From assembly GCF_015326965.1 (NCBI RefSeq), contig NZ_CP017659.1, forward strand, positions 3,513,501-3,577,500: 64,000 nt of DNA. The letters are read 5' to 3'. Positions 34,359 through 43,984 of the stretch are shown here, piece by piece (positions within the stretch are counted from its first letter, which is position 1; every line of letters begins with the position of its first letter). This stretch comes from Paenibacillus sp. JZ16. GTDB taxonomy: Bacteria > Bacillota > Bacilli > Paenibacillales > Paenibacillaceae. The translations under genes and the position numbers were made by a program. A model generated the notes under the pieces. The model saw nothing but the letters and a program-made list of their open reading frames with translations, made no database searches and had not been told where the DNA came from.

Positions 34359-35000
34359 CTATCTATAAACGAGCTCATACCGTTGTCCATACTTCTTGCC
34401 ATCCGTAAAAAACAAGCGAATATAATCGTTCTTGCCCACCTCGATCGCAGGCAATTCATTGCGCCCTGCCGCAAAATCCGTAACGAAAGGGTACAAGATG
34501 CCGTCTTCCTTGTTAACCGGATAAGCCCCCTGCTTCTTTACGTAACATAAAACGTCCTTGGGTACCGGCACTTCCGCCGTCACCTGAATTTCAATCGTCT
34601 TATAGGGTTGCAGCCAGCGGCTCTTTTCGCGGATGGAGTATGTCAGCATGGCTTTGCCGGTGCTGAACTGAATGCTGTTCGCTTCATCCGGCTGCCTGAT
34701 TAAGGCCATCTCTCCGTCTTCGGAAGACATGGCATACACCGTGTACATAATCTGACCAATTCCGTCCACCCGATCCCGATACCCATTGTTCGCCTTGTAC
34801 TCGTCTCGGGTATACAGACGCAGGCTGCCAGGCTCCAAAGCTCCAGCGGTCGGACCAAATCCATCATCCATCTCGCGGTGAATGTATACCGCCTGAAGAT
34901 CTGGCGGCCAGTTCCAGCGGAGCGTACAGAAACCATCTTCCAACTGATAGCTTAATCCCTGAATGACCCATTCTCCGGGCTCCGCATTTTTAAAACGCAT
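34359..35000 (-). CDS. Beta-sandwich hypothetical protein of the GTPase/tubulin operon
   Basis: A 213-aa soluble protein predicted to be mostly beta. It looks like two immunoglobulin/FnIII-like repeats: EWVIQGLSYQLEDGFCTLRW...VYIHREMDD at the N-terminus and TYSIREKSRWLQPYKTIEIQVTAE after it. There are no catalytic motifs, signal peptide or helix. It lies between the vWA and GTPase genes with short gaps, so it is co-transcribed. I do not recognise a family; an adaptor role is a guess. Confidence 0.65.
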   Translation of the reverse strand: MRFKNAEPGEWVIQGLSYQLEDGFCTLRWNWPPDLQAVYIHREMDDGFGPTAGALEPGSLRLYTRDEYKANNGYRDRVDGIGQIMYTVYAMSSEDGEMALIRQPDEANSIQFSTGKAMLTYSIREKSRWLQPYKTIEIQVTAEVPVPKDVLCYVKKQGAYPVNKEDGILYPFVTDFAAGRNELPAIEVGKNDYIRLFFTDGKKYGQRYELVYR

Positions 35001-35017
35001 ATCGAACGCCCCCTGCT

Positions 35018-36283
35018 TTAAAATCCTCGGCTTGTTGAATCATTCGGCCGTTGTCCTCGTCCCGTTCGGCCCGGCCGCTGCTCATTACGAATGATCCTGC
35101 TGTTCTCCTTAACCGGGATCACCAACGTAAACAAGGCGATGACTCCTGCGAGAATGAAGCAGGCCAGCATACGAATGGAGGCATCCCCCACTTCTACCCC
35201 GGATAGGCCATATTCCAGAACAACGCCTGCGAGCACGCCGGATACCGCTCCGCCGATGCTGAAGCTGAGCGCGAGATGGCGGTTATCAAACACAATCCCG
35301 AGGGCAAGGCCCATGGCAGCGCCAATAAGCAGCATCGCAGCGATTCTTACAATCTGATAATAAACGCTATCTTCCATAACGCCCGTACGTTTCGTCAACA
35401 GGGAACGATCCCCGACATCGTCATAGATTTTCTGGAAAACAAAAGACAAATCTGCCGCGTTCTGCACGTCGTAATATTGCCCGCCCGTTTCGGCGGCAAT
35501 CGTCTGAAGCAGTTGGGCACCGTCCGGGTTAACAAGGCTGAGGCCAATCGTATTCACCGCGATTTGCTGCTGCTTGTAGTCCGCAAGCACACGCGCATGA
35601 TCCGTTTCGCTAAAGCCGTCCGACAGCATAATGACCATGGCGCTTCGAGCGGCATCATGGCTCTCTTGGATATGCGTCATGGTATCCTCCAGCGCGAGAC
35701 TGATGTCCGTGCCACCGTCGGTCGTTGCCAAACCGTCGATTTCCGCGATGATCTCATCCTTGGCTTCTTGGTTCTTCACACGCGTAAACGGCTGCAGTAA
35801 CGTTGTCGCATGATCAAACACCATCACCGATACACGGTTATCCTCGTCCATGCGTTTGATCAGATTTTTGGCCGCCGTATATCGGTCCTGATTCGGGTCC
35901 GTATCTTTCATGCTGCCTGAATTATCAATGATCAGCACGATGTCCTTCACGGGCTTGGCGCTGCCCGGGTTCAACTGATACACCCACTCAAACAGCATAC
36001 CTAGCAGGAACAGCGCCACCAAAGTGGATGGAATCAGCAGCTTCCATGATGTGCCTGTATATCGCTGTCTCCATGAGCTCCCATTCAAACGAGGGGAGAT
36101 CAGTTCTGCGATTAAGCAGGCCAATCCGATGCACAAGGCCAAAATTCCGAAATAGATCCCTGTAACCACGATGACGGGAAGCCCTGTCCCCCACTGGCGA
36201 AGCCAAAATTCCCCAATGGCAAATCCGATTCCCCCACCGACTAGACTAAACAGCAGCAGGAGAGGGTTTATTTTTCGTTGCAC
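35018..36283 (-). CDS. Membrane-anchored von Willebrand factor A protein
   Basis: A 421-aa protein. Three N-terminal transmembrane helices (~8-28, 35-62, 80-102) precede a vWA domain (~113-295) with an intact MIDAS, DNSGSMKDTD plus downstream Thr (TDGGTDIS) and Asp (LSDGFSETD). Three C-terminal helices follow (~310-330, 335-358, 363-385). Basic, Arg-rich ends face the cytoplasm. vWA domains mediate metal-dependent protein contacts. It starts at GTG 36283. The TGG-GGG-A at 36186-36193 is read normally in frame here, a useful contrast to the three frameshifted genes. Confidence 0.85.
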   Translation of the reverse strand: MQRKINPLLLLFSLVGGGIGFAIGEFWLRQWGTGLPVIVVTGIYFGILALCIGLACLIAELISPRLNGSSWRQRYTGTSWKLLIPSTLVALFLLGMLFEWVYQLNPGSAKPVKDIVLIIDNSGSMKDTDPNQDRYTAAKNLIKRMDEDNRVSVMVFDHATTLLQPFTRVKNQEAKDEIIAEIDGLATTDGGTDISLALEDTMTHIQESHDAARSAMVIMLSDGFSETDHARVLADYKQQQIAVNTIGLSLVNPDGAQLLQTIAAETGGQYYDVQNAADLSFVFQKIYDDVGDRSLLTKRTGVMEDSVYYQIVRIAAMLLIGAAMGLALGIVFDNRHLALSFSIGGAVSGVLAGVVLEYGLSGVEVGDASIRMLACFILAGVIALFTLVIPVKENSRIIRNEQRPGRTGRGQRPNDSTSRGF

Positions 36284-36320
36284 AATACACGCCTACTCTC
36301 TGTATCAGAATCTAAGAACG

Positions 36321-38705
36321 CTAGCGCAGCTCGGGAAGTTGCGCCGGTTCCATTCCATGAAATTCATAACCGTTTGCCGTATAGGTCTCGTAGTAGGTTC
36401 TGCCATTCCGGTAGTACATCAGATCCTCCAAGTGGAAACCTCCCATCAGGTTCAGCTTCTCAACCCCGCTTGAGCGCTTCTCATGCACGATGCCAAGCTT
36501 GTACACCCGTAAAGCTTCATCGGCGTGAATCGCGTAACGGACGAATTCGCTGTCGGCATCGCCGAAGAAATATTTCTCCTCGTATCGATGCTCCTGCGTA
36601 TAGTCAAGCAGTCTGACCAACGTAACGGAGTTCTCCTCCAGCATCCGGTATAGCACCTTAAACAGATCTTCCTTGGCAAGCACCTGCTTGTTATTGTAGT
36701 CGATGGTTACGTTCGCCCGCCGCAGCAGTTCTTCCTCGAAGGTCTGCACGAACGGCTCTGCCGTCAATAGATCCCTCAAACAGACCCGGATCATGTTCGA
36801 CAGGATCGGTTCGATCCCTTCATGCGTAACGATGGAGAGATTGCCGACATACCGTTCCTCGAAGAATACGCCCTGGCCGCGCTTGCTCTCCAATTCCAGC
36901 ATCAGCTCTTCCGTGACCAGGCCATAATACTCCATCAGGTTCTGGCCGATATAATCATCTGCGGTACGGATGCTCGACTTGGCCGCTTCCAGCAATTCCG
37001 CTTCGAGCTGGTCCAGCATGTTCGCCTGCTGCTTGTACTGACGGTAAATCCGTTCGAGCTCCGTCTCATACAATCTGTAAAGCTCTAGCTCCGTTTCCAG
37101 CTGCAAAAGCTCATATTTGCGTCGATAAACCTCGCCCACGAAATATCGAATGAAATGGCGCACATTCTGTTTATCCCGAAAAGGAAGCTTCTTGAATGGC
37201 TGACTTTCCACGCTTTCCTCATAATAGCGGTTGAGTCCGTCCTGCTCGCTCTTCAGGAGGCTGCCGAGATCCCGGATTCGGGAACGAACCGCTTCAAGCA
37301 GTATCCCCTCTCCCGCCTTGTCGCTCGTCCACTTCACGATTTGATAACAACCGATTTGCGGGTGATCCGCCAAGGTTCGACGAAGCGCACGATGAAGCTC
37401 CTCAGAAGTACTCATATCTCTAAGTCTCTTTTGGACCTCCAGCTCATAATTGCTGTGAAAAAATTGCCGGCAGCCATCCCCGAACAATGCCTCTTCTGCT
37501 TCACGAATGTTCATCCGCTTCAGCCCGGCATAACTGACGGGGTGTGACATCATACCCTTTAGCCCGTCCAGATGCTCCGGGTTTGGCAGCATCCGGTCCG
37601 CTCTTGCCGATACGGCCTCCGGATTTAGACCAAAGTAGGTCAGGCATTCATGAACCTCCGGTTCGGGCCCGCCCTTCATGCGAAGGAGAAGTCCGCGGCA
37701 TAGATGATAGAGCACCGTTAGCGCAATCGGCTCGTTCGGCCTCTTTACTCGGGCAAAGCCTGCGGAGACAAAGCCTTGGCGGCCGGATTCGGTCATGATA
37801 TTGCTTTTGAACGACGTATTGTTGTATATGCCCCGGACTCCGTCATAGGTTTCATCCTTCTGCTTCCGGTTCTTAAGCAAACCCAGATGGCAGATGATAT
37901 CGTAGATATCCTGCATCCCGGCGTAACCCGATATGCCGCGTTCATTCTTGTCGGATAGTACATAAACGAGATCAAACAACGGCGAGGCCGGGTGGACGAC
38001 CGGAATGGTCAGCCCATCCTCCGTGACCTGCAGCGGCGCGGAGAAGTTGTATTCCCGGCTCTGCATCAGCTCCAGCTCCCGCAGGAAGGCAACGCCCACA
38101 GAGCTCGCATAACCATAGGAATCAATCTGATCCCTTTCATTAATGAGCGCATACATATCCATTTGCACCGACTTGAATGACTGCTGGAAGATGGATGCGG
38201 CCAGTAATGAAATTTCCGGTATAAACACATTGAACGGGTCATCGACCCGTGTAATGACAGACAGATGAATCCGGTCAAAGGATGAATAGCTGCGTCCATA
38301 ATCTGAAATATGGTGGCTCAGCTTCCGAATCGCTTTATTCAACCCGGCCAGGTGATGCGGGTCCCGATAGAAGTCTTGGTACAGCTCCTTGCGTGCGGAC
38401 TTGGATGAGCCGTCTGACGCTGGCAATTGCAGATGATACCGATGAAGGCGACCGGAGGATTCGGAGCCTTTCGGCTCCCGATTCCCGCTCCGGTCCGTTC
38501 CCACATGAAAATAAACGACGCTTGCGCTGTTATCCCATTTGCGGTCATGGATTTCCATGATCGGTTCGATGGCGGACGCTGTCTTGTCGCCAATGAACAA
38601 GTATACCTCCGGGTAGTGGATGCTGCTCTGATCATCCTCCATCAAGGTAAGCTGCTCTTCCGACTTGGCATAGCCGGCAGCATACTGGCGAAGAATCTCC
38701 CTCAT
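36321..38705 (-). CDS. Large hypothetical protein of the tubulin/GTPase operon
   Basis: A 794-aa soluble protein. The first ~330 residues are alpha/beta with patterns reminiscent of the neighbouring tubulin-like protein (YLFIGDKTASAI..., IHLSVITRVDDPFNVFIPEISLLAASIFQQ, FARVKRPNEPIALTVLYHLCRGLL), but no GGxTGxG nucleotide loop is visible. The rest is helical with heptad-rich stretches (~540-620). It starts three bases after the upstream gene and is co-transcribed. I do not recognise a family. A degenerate tubulin-like partner is a possibility, not a conclusion. Confidence 0.7.
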   Translation of the reverse strand: MREILRQYAAGYAKSEEQLTLMEDDQSSIHYPEVYLFIGDKTASAIEPIMEIHDRKWDNSASVVYFHVGTDRSGNREPKGSESSGRLHRYHLQLPASDGSSKSARKELYQDFYRDPHHLAGLNKAIRKLSHHISDYGRSYSSFDRIHLSVITRVDDPFNVFIPEISLLAASIFQQSFKSVQMDMYALINERDQIDSYGYASSVGVAFLRELELMQSREYNFSAPLQVTEDGLTIPVVHPASPLFDLVYVLSDKNERGISGYAGMQDIYDIICHLGLLKNRKQKDETYDGVRGIYNNTSFKSNIMTESGRQGFVSAGFARVKRPNEPIALTVLYHLCRGLLLRMKGGPEPEVHECLTYFGLNPEAVSARADRMLPNPEHLDGLKGMMSHPVSYAGLKRMNIREAEEALFGDGCRQFFHSNYELEVQKRLRDMSTSEELHRALRRTLADHPQIGCYQIVKWTSDKAGEGILLEAVRSRIRDLGSLLKSEQDGLNRYYEESVESQPFKKLPFRDKQNVRHFIRYFVGEVYRRKYELLQLETELELYRLYETELERIYRQYKQQANMLDQLEAELLEAAKSSIRTADDYIGQNLMEYYGLVTEELMLELESKRGQGVFFEERYVGNLSIVTHEGIEPILSNMIRVCLRDLLTAEPFVQTFEEELLRRANVTIDYNNKQVLAKEDLFKVLYRMLEENSVTLVRLLDYTQEHRYEEKYFFGDADSEFVRYAIHADEALRVYKLGIVHEKRSSGVEKLNLMGGFHLEDLMYYRNGRTYYETYTANGYEFHGMEPAQLPELR

Positions 38706-38708
38706 CGT

Positions 38709-39596
38709 CTATTTCAACCTTCTTCGGATGTCGTTTAATTTCGAAGATACCTGTCTGTAGAACTGGTATCGCTCCTCACCGTCCGCAAGCTCCACCTTCT
38801 CGTATTCGAGCCGGTCGCGCGTTTCCAGGAACCGCTCGGCCAATTCCTCCAGCTTCGTGAGCAGCGGCGTAATGTCCTCGGAAGCGGTCAGCTCCTGATC
38901 GCGGCGGGAGGATTTGCGAAGCAGCGTGCTTCGGCTTTTCTCATCCAGCTGACGGAAGTGCTTGTAAACTTCATACTCCACGTCGTTCACGCTTTTCAGC
39001 AGGTTGGCAAACGGCTCCCAGGAATCTTCCTCCGGATCGCGATCATAAACGAAGAGCGCACCCTTCTTGGTGATCGTCCCGGTGTACAACGCCTCGATGA
39101 ATTGATCAAGCCATTTCTCTTCATTCTGATTGTCGCTGATCAAGAGCTCGAATTCCGTGATTTTGGCCGCGATGGCAGCATATTTCTTCAGCTCTTCCCG
39201 CACGATGCGGATCATTTCCGGCGAACGGATCAGATTCTCCTTGGCCATATCCTCGTTGATGCTGTTGAAAATATCCTTAGAGCCAACCCGTTCCAGCCCC
39301 TCGTTCAAGAGCCGCTTCAGCTCGGTCCATGCCCGCTTCACTTCCCCAAGATTAGGCTTGGGACTATCCAACTGCAAATCATAAGCGCGAAGCAGCTCGT
39401 TCAGATCAAATGGCTTCGTAAACACGACCGCATAGCGGCTGCTCGTATTCTGGTCAACGTCCTTCTGGATGATGACTTTAAACTCTAGCGCCTGGTTAAA
39501 TTCAGCGCGTACCCGGGCGTTATAATCCTGAACCCGCGGGTTGACGTAGGTATCCCCCAGGATTTCTCGGGAATCGGTGATGGCAGGTACGTCCAA
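38709..39596 (-). CDS. C-terminal part of the tubulin-like protein, out of frame
   Basis: A 295-residue helical frame rich in Glu/Lys/Leu with coiled-coil character (FNQALEFKVIIQKDVDQNTSS, ELKRLLNEGLERVG, LTKLEELAERFLETRDRLEYEKVEL). Its formal start, TTG 39596, lacks a ribosome binding site and lies inside the upstream gene, overlapping by 112 bases. A -1 shift at the G5 tract 39554-39558 joins PEKSWG directly to DTYVNPRVQDYNARVR. The natural product is thus probably one 1129-aa tubulin-like protein with a helical tail. Confidence 0.7.
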   Translation of the reverse strand: MDVPAITDSREILGDTYVNPRVQDYNARVRAEFNQALEFKVIIQKDVDQNTSSRYAVVFTKPFDLNELLRAYDLQLDSPKPNLGEVKRAWTELKRLLNEGLERVGSKDIFNSINEDMAKENLIRSPEMIRIVREELKKYAAIAAKITEFELLISDNQNEEKWLDQFIEALYTGTITKKGALFVYDRDPEEDSWEPFANLLKSVNDVEYEVYKHFRQLDEKSRSTLLRKSSRRDQELTASEDITPLLTKLEELAERFLETRDRLEYEKVELADGEERYQFYRQVSSKLNDIRRRLK

Positions 39597-42097
39597 TTGT
39601 TGCGGTCCGTCTGAACCAAGTGACGCCCGACGCCTTCCTTGTCCATGATCGTGCGTTCGTAGCTTTCCTCATAAACCTTTAGCGGCGTATAGACGAACAG
39701 CGGCACGCCGTTCTTCGTATTCAACCAGAAAATCCGGTTCTTCACTTCGCTCTCCTTCACGGTGAAGTGAGACTTCCCGACCGAATTGTTCTGATAATTG
39801 CGAATCCCCTTCAGAATGCTTGGTGCCTGTACCGGCACGGACACGAAGCCCCAGGAAGGGAAGTACAGATTGCCTGCGCTGTTGCTCAGATGGAAGACCG
39901 GCACGGCTTCGTCATCCAGCTTGCTGGCGATGTTGCGCTCGACGAATTTTTCGATGGAATCCTCCTGCCCGAATTTCATGACGAGGAAATCCTCCATCGA
40001 GCGGGTGATGAGATCGCCGAATTTATCGGTAAGAAACTCCGAAATGGATCTGACGATATCGATCTCCTGCTCCCGCGTCCAACGATTGGCATGGCTCAGC
40101 AGCTCCTGCGCGAAATCGCGGATGAGATCGTCCACATCCTTCTGATCCATGATTTTGTTGATCACGTCGGAAATGTCGGGCACGCTGACCAGGTTCCAGT
40201 AATACGTTTTATTCCCTTTATGGTCCTGCTGCTCTTCCCCGTTGACGAGAATGTCGCCGTTCTTGGCGAAAATCGAATTCAATGCATTCAGAATTTCCGT
40301 ATACACGCTGTAAATCCGGTTATTCTCCTGATTCAGCAGATCGTATAAATCCTCATAGAATTCAATCATCTGCTCGGTGCGTTCCACATCGGCTTCCAGC
40401 CAATATTCGTTGATTTTGGCTTCAATATAGATATTCTTCTTCTTATCCTTGGAGACAAAAGCGCTCTTCGCATCGCCCAGGCGTTCGATGGCCTGTTCCC
40501 TGGCCGACTCGATGTCACGGGGAATGCGGGTCAGATTCTCGCGCAGCGCCTCGATGTAGGACAGCAGCATCTTCAGCAGGCTGAAGCCCTTCTCCGTATA
40601 GATCAACCGGGACACATAGAACGGTCCTTGCTGCGGATGCAGGAACATGCGGCGGATTTGATCGCTGAACTGAGCCACGATCTCGCCCGGCAGCTGCTTC
40701 TTCGCTTTGATATACTCCTCGCGGGCTCTTGCCAGGAAATTCTGCTCCAGCTCCGTGTCCATATTGATGACCTGGTTCTTCACCACGTTCGCGTAGCTGA
40801 GCCGTTCGCTATTCTGGTACCCGGGGAGCGGCTCCGGCACGCGGGACTCGAAGTTCTTCGTCATCGAGTCCAGGTCGATGCCCAGCTTGCTTGCGAATTT
40901 CTCGACGTCCTCCTGGCTTGGCGCCTTCTCGAACATGGTTTGCATTTTGCCGAAAACGCGGTACGCGAGATAAGTGGTCATCTCTTCAATCGGTAGAACA
41001 GCTGAAGATGCGCCGATAATGTTGTAGTCGTAATTGGCAGGGTACGCCTTGTTCATCTGCGCGATATTGGTGCGGATGTTGCTAATGTAGTCATGGATCG
41101 CAAACTCTTCGCCGGACTGTTTTTCCTCGCTGGCCATGAAGTTTGTGATGTTCTCAGCGGTAACGTTCATGCAATAATCATAGGCGTTCTCCAGCAGCTT
41201 GCCTTCCGTATTCGTAGCGGAAATCAGATGGCACAGATTAAACGGAGGCAATGGAGAGTTCACGTTCAGGATATTGCCGTACTGCTGTTTGAAACGCTCG
41301 CCTCTGGCATCCACGTTCATCCAGTAATCGAGCTCTTTGAGTGCGGCGTAACCGTTCTTCTTGATGTATTCGCGCGTATGCTCGCTCAAGCTTTTGTTCG
41401 CCAGATTAATATCCGGCGTAAACAGATAGCCAAGGGTGTTCACGCGGTCAATGCCGGCAGAGCCGTGGTCGCGTTCGATAATGCCGCGGACGATATAGGC
41501 GATGTCCAAGAAGCAGCCGCTGCCCGTACCGCCGGACAGCCCCGTCAGCAGGAAAACCATCAGCTTTTTGTTCGTGCCGACCGACAGCGTCTTGATCTTC
41601 TTGTCGATCGCCTGCACCACTTGCGTAATCTTCGTGAACAGGAGCAAACGGCCCGCTTGGCGTACGCCTGCTGCCCCGTTCATGCCATCGGTAATGCTCA
41701 GTTCTGGCGACAGCCAATCTGTAATGTACGGCTCCAGGATGCTGCGGTTTTGGAGGAGGCCTCCAATCTCGGCATTGGAGAGAAGCACGAATTCATTGAT
41801 CGGATCAAGCCCGATGCCTTTATAACGTTTATTCTTATCCTGCTCGTTGGTCTCAAAAGCCAGAAACTCCACATTATCCGGCTTGTCCATTCTCTTCTTG
41901 GACAACGGATCCTCCGGCAGCTTGAACCGGCGGTTAATCTGATATTTCAAGCGCAGCAGCGCATCGATCCCCGTCCCTCCAAGTCCAATGATAAGGATCG
42001 GATTGTCGATGGTATCGACCCGTATTTTCTCGCTGACAATCCCGCCTCCAAGTGAAACGTCAAGCTGTTGTATATGTTCTCTTACTACCGGTTTCAT
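39485..42097 (-). CDS. Tubulin/FtsZ-superfamily GTPase-like protein
   Basis: An 870-residue frame. The N-terminal ~450 residues carry tubulin-superfamily signatures: a first glycine loop, PILIIGLGGTGIDALLRLKYQI, and the tubulin/FtsZ motif in LLTGLSGGTGSGCFLDIAYIV (GG.TGSG). This is the 'tubulin-like' (Tubulin_2) type, not FtsZ. Long helical regions follow (~450-700). The final ~15 residues after PEKSW are a frameshifted readthrough. AGGAGGGG precedes the ATG. GTP binding and polymerisation are family expectations, untested here. Confidence 0.85.
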   Translation of the reverse strand: MKPVVREHIQQLDVSLGGGIVSEKIRVDTIDNPILIIGLGGTGIDALLRLKYQINRRFKLPEDPLSKKRMDKPDNVEFLAFETNEQDKNKRYKGIGLDPINEFVLLSNAEIGGLLQNRSILEPYITDWLSPELSITDGMNGAAGVRQAGRLLLFTKITQVVQAIDKKIKTLSVGTNKKLMVFLLTGLSGGTGSGCFLDIAYIVRGIIERDHGSAGIDRVNTLGYLFTPDINLANKSLSEHTREYIKKNGYAALKELDYWMNVDARGERFKQQYGNILNVNSPLPPFNLCHLISATNTEGKLLENAYDYCMNVTAENITNFMASEEKQSGEEFAIHDYISNIRTNIAQMNKAYPANYDYNIIGASSAVLPIEEMTTYLAYRVFGKMQTMFEKAPSQEDVEKFASKLGIDLDSMTKNFESRVPEPLPGYQNSERLSYANVVKNQVINMDTELEQNFLARAREEYIKAKKQLPGEIVAQFSDQIRRMFLHPQQGPFYVSRLIYTEKGFSLLKMLLSYIEALRENLTRIPRDIESAREQAIERLGDAKSAFVSKDKKKNIYIEAKINEYWLEADVERTEQMIEFYEDLYDLLNQENNRIYSVYTEILNALNSIFAKNGDILVNGEEQQDHKGNKTYYWNLVSVPDISDVINKIMDQKDVDDLIRDFAQELLSHANRWTREQEIDIVRSISEFLTDKFGDLITRSMEDFLVMKFGQEDSIEKFVERNIASKLDDEAVPVFHLSNSAGNLYFPSWGFVSVPVQAPSILKGIRNYQNNSVGKSHFTVKESEVKNRIFWLNTKNGVPLFVYTPLKVYEESYERTIMDKEGVGRHLVQTDRNNWTYLPSPIPEKSWGIPTSTRGFRIITPGYALNLTRR

Positions 42098-42130
42098 AAC
42101 TTCCCCTCCTGATAGATCATGGCTTTAAGA

Positions 42131-42193
42131 GGTTGTTCAAAAAGTCCGCTTTTGATAAGAAGTGAGTCAGGAAGCAGCCCTTTTTGAACACGC
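42131..42193. repeat. Inverted repeat between vWA and tubulin-like genes
   Basis: GTTGTTCAAAAAG(T)CC and GC(C)CTTTTTGAACAC face each other across ~35 bases, immediately after the vWA stop. It could attenuate or process the operon transcript, or be a remnant of a dispersed repeat. Confidence 0.5.
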
Positions 42194-42196
42194 GCT

Positions 42197-43984
42197 TTAA
42201 GCCAAATATTCAAATAGTATCGTTTTGTCCGCCTGCTGCAGGGAAACTCTCAGCCGGTCTCCGTTCTTAAGCTCCGTGCCATTCGATGCATCCAGCGCGC
42301 GGCCGGATTTCTCAACCACGGCTGAAGAATTGTTTTTAAGTATAATGCGGTCGTTCTTGCCCGGCATGAATAAGATCTTCTCGGTCTCCTTCAGCTCGGG
42401 AGCAAGCTGCAGAAGCTGATGCAGATTGAACTTCCCTTTGAACGAAGTCAGCTTCTTGTATTGCGGAAACGTCTTCTCGCCCGTGTTCTCGTCTCTGATC
42501 TCGATCACGATCTGGCCGACAAAGCCTTTATTCGCTTTCTTAATCGCGCCGAGTATGAAATATGCAGCCGCTCCAACAAGGAGCAGCGCCGCGATGCCAA
42601 TGATTACGGGCCATAATGGAAAAGGTTTCGCATCCTCGCCCGCAGTCATCTCCTTCCCGTCGCTTCCGGAGCCCGTGGCTGCTGCCTTTGCGCTTATCTT
42701 CACCGGCGCACTTTCGCGGTAGAAGCTCTGCTCCTCCGCCCGTACCTTCAGCTCGTAGTCGTGCTTTTGCGGAATCTTGTAACTCCCTTCAAAGCTGCCG
42801 CCTTTATTCTCAAGCTCGACCTCTGACTCGTCCCCGGTGTCCAGATCCTTAACCAACAGCTTGGCCGTCATATTGCCATACTGCTCCTGGTCCTGCAGCT
42901 TCTGTCCATTGCTGACGAGATATGCCTTAATATCGATCGTATCTCCTGCCTTTACCTTTGAAGGTGGCGGAGGATCCATGGTCAGCTCCAGGTCGTAGTT
43001 GAATACGAGGTTAATGTCGATTTTGTCTTTCGATACGCCTTTCACCTGCAGCTTCCAATCGCCTTGCTGCGGCTTCAGCAGCTTGAGCAGCGAGTAGGAA
43101 TTGGAAGTAGATCGCAGGACATTGCCCGAAGGAATAGTCTGCTCAGCGCCGGCAGGATCGACCAGCTTCACGTCGACCGGGCTTGAGGACATAATGGAAA
43201 TGTTCGCCTCCAGCACGTTCGCATTCGGCACACGAACCGTAACTTCCTGATAGCTTCCGTTGCCGGTAATGGATTGTACCGGAACGATCTTAAGCTGCTG
43301 GTGGCTGGCAAAAATCTCGCTTAATATTTGCGGAAGGTCATCCGCCGAACTGGTAGTAAAGGACTTGCCCCCCGTTTGGTTTGCCAATTCATCCAACGTT
43401 TCTTTATTCAGCTTCCCGTCGGCATTCAGCCCGATCGTATAAATCGGGATGCCGCTCCCCTTGGCCTCCTTGACGGCTTGCTCTAACTGATCTGACGCTT
43501 CTTGGCTCGTCTTGCCTGTGTTTGGATCCAGATCATTGTTACCGTCGGCCAAAACAACGATCATCGGCGCATGCGCCGGGTCCATTCCCTGCTTCAGCAC
43601 TTTCACGGCTTCATCAAGGCCTACGGACATATCCGTGTACGGACCGCGATCCAGCTGATCGATAAACTCCTTCAGCGCGGTCTTGTCCGCCTCCGACTGA
43701 ATTTCAAGCAGTGCTTTCTCCCGCTGAATCCGGTCAGTATAGGATACGACGCCGACCTTGTCGCCGGTGGTGGCCAGCATGTCGATAAACATCTTCATCG
43801 CTTCGCTGCTGATCCTCTCCGGATCACTGTTTTTCATGGAGTTGCTGGCATCCATCACCAGTACGGCATCAATCTTGGAGCCTTGCGAGGCAGCCATTGC
43901 CTGAGGCATGGTTCCTCCGCTCCAGGTCAGGGTCAGCAGCACCGCTGCCATCAAAGAGAGAAGCCATTTATTTTTACGTAACAT
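42197..43984 (-). CDS. Secreted/membrane vWA protein with cytoplasmic beta-rich (FHA-like) tail
   Basis: A 595-aa protein, first gene of the minus operon. A Sec signal peptide (LLSLMAAVLLTLTWSGG, cleaved near QAMAAS) is followed by a vWA domain (~37-225) with MIDAS DASNSM. An extracellular beta region spans ~230-460. One transmembrane helix (PVIIGIAALLLVGAAAYFILG) lies at ~478-500. A cytoplasmic ~95-residue beta domain follows (GKNDRIILKNNSSAVVEKSG..., resembling FHA). The topology would let it pass an outside signal to the cytosolic GTPase/tubulin proteins; that is inference. Confidence 0.83.
   Translation of the reverse strand: MLRKNKWLLSLMAAVLLTLTWSGGTMPQAMAASQGSKIDAVLVMDASNSMKNSDPERISSEAMKMFIDMLATTGDKVGVVSYTDRIQREKALLEIQSEADKTALKEFIDQLDRGPYTDMSVGLDEAVKVLKQGMDPAHAPMIVVLADGNNDLDPNTGKTSQEASDQLEQAVKEAKGSGIPIYTIGLNADGKLNKETLDELANQTGGKSFTTSSADDLPQILSEIFASHQQLKIVPVQSITGNGSYQEVTVRVPNANVLEANISIMSSSPVDVKLVDPAGAEQTIPSGNVLRSTSNSYSLLKLLKPQQGDWKLQVKGVSKDKIDINLVFNYDLELTMDPPPPSKVKAGDTIDIKAYLVSNGQKLQDQEQYGNMTAKLLVKDLDTGDESEVELENKGGSFEGSYKIPQKHDYELKVRAEEQSFYRESAPVKISAKAAATGSGSDGKEMTAGEDAKPFPLWPVIIGIAALLLVGAAAYFILGAIKKANKGFVGQIVIEIRDENTGEKTFPQYKKLTSFKGKFNLHQLLQLAPELKETEKILFMPGKNDRIILKNNSSAVVEKSGRALDASNGTELKNGDRLRVSLQQADKTILFEYLA

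Noticed and set aside
36186..36193. A fourth TGG-GGG-A frameshift site
   Set aside because: The vWA frame continues normally (RQWGTGLPVIVV) into a conserved membrane helix; no shift is needed. It serves as a control for the three real breaks.
41093..42055. 320-codon plus-strand frame opposite the tubulin-like gene
   Set aside because: Antisense shadow; the minus-strand frame has conserved glycine motifs and a ribosome binding site.
42131..42193. Insertion sequence end
   Set aside because: The facing repeat is too short and no transposase fragment or target duplication is visible nearby.
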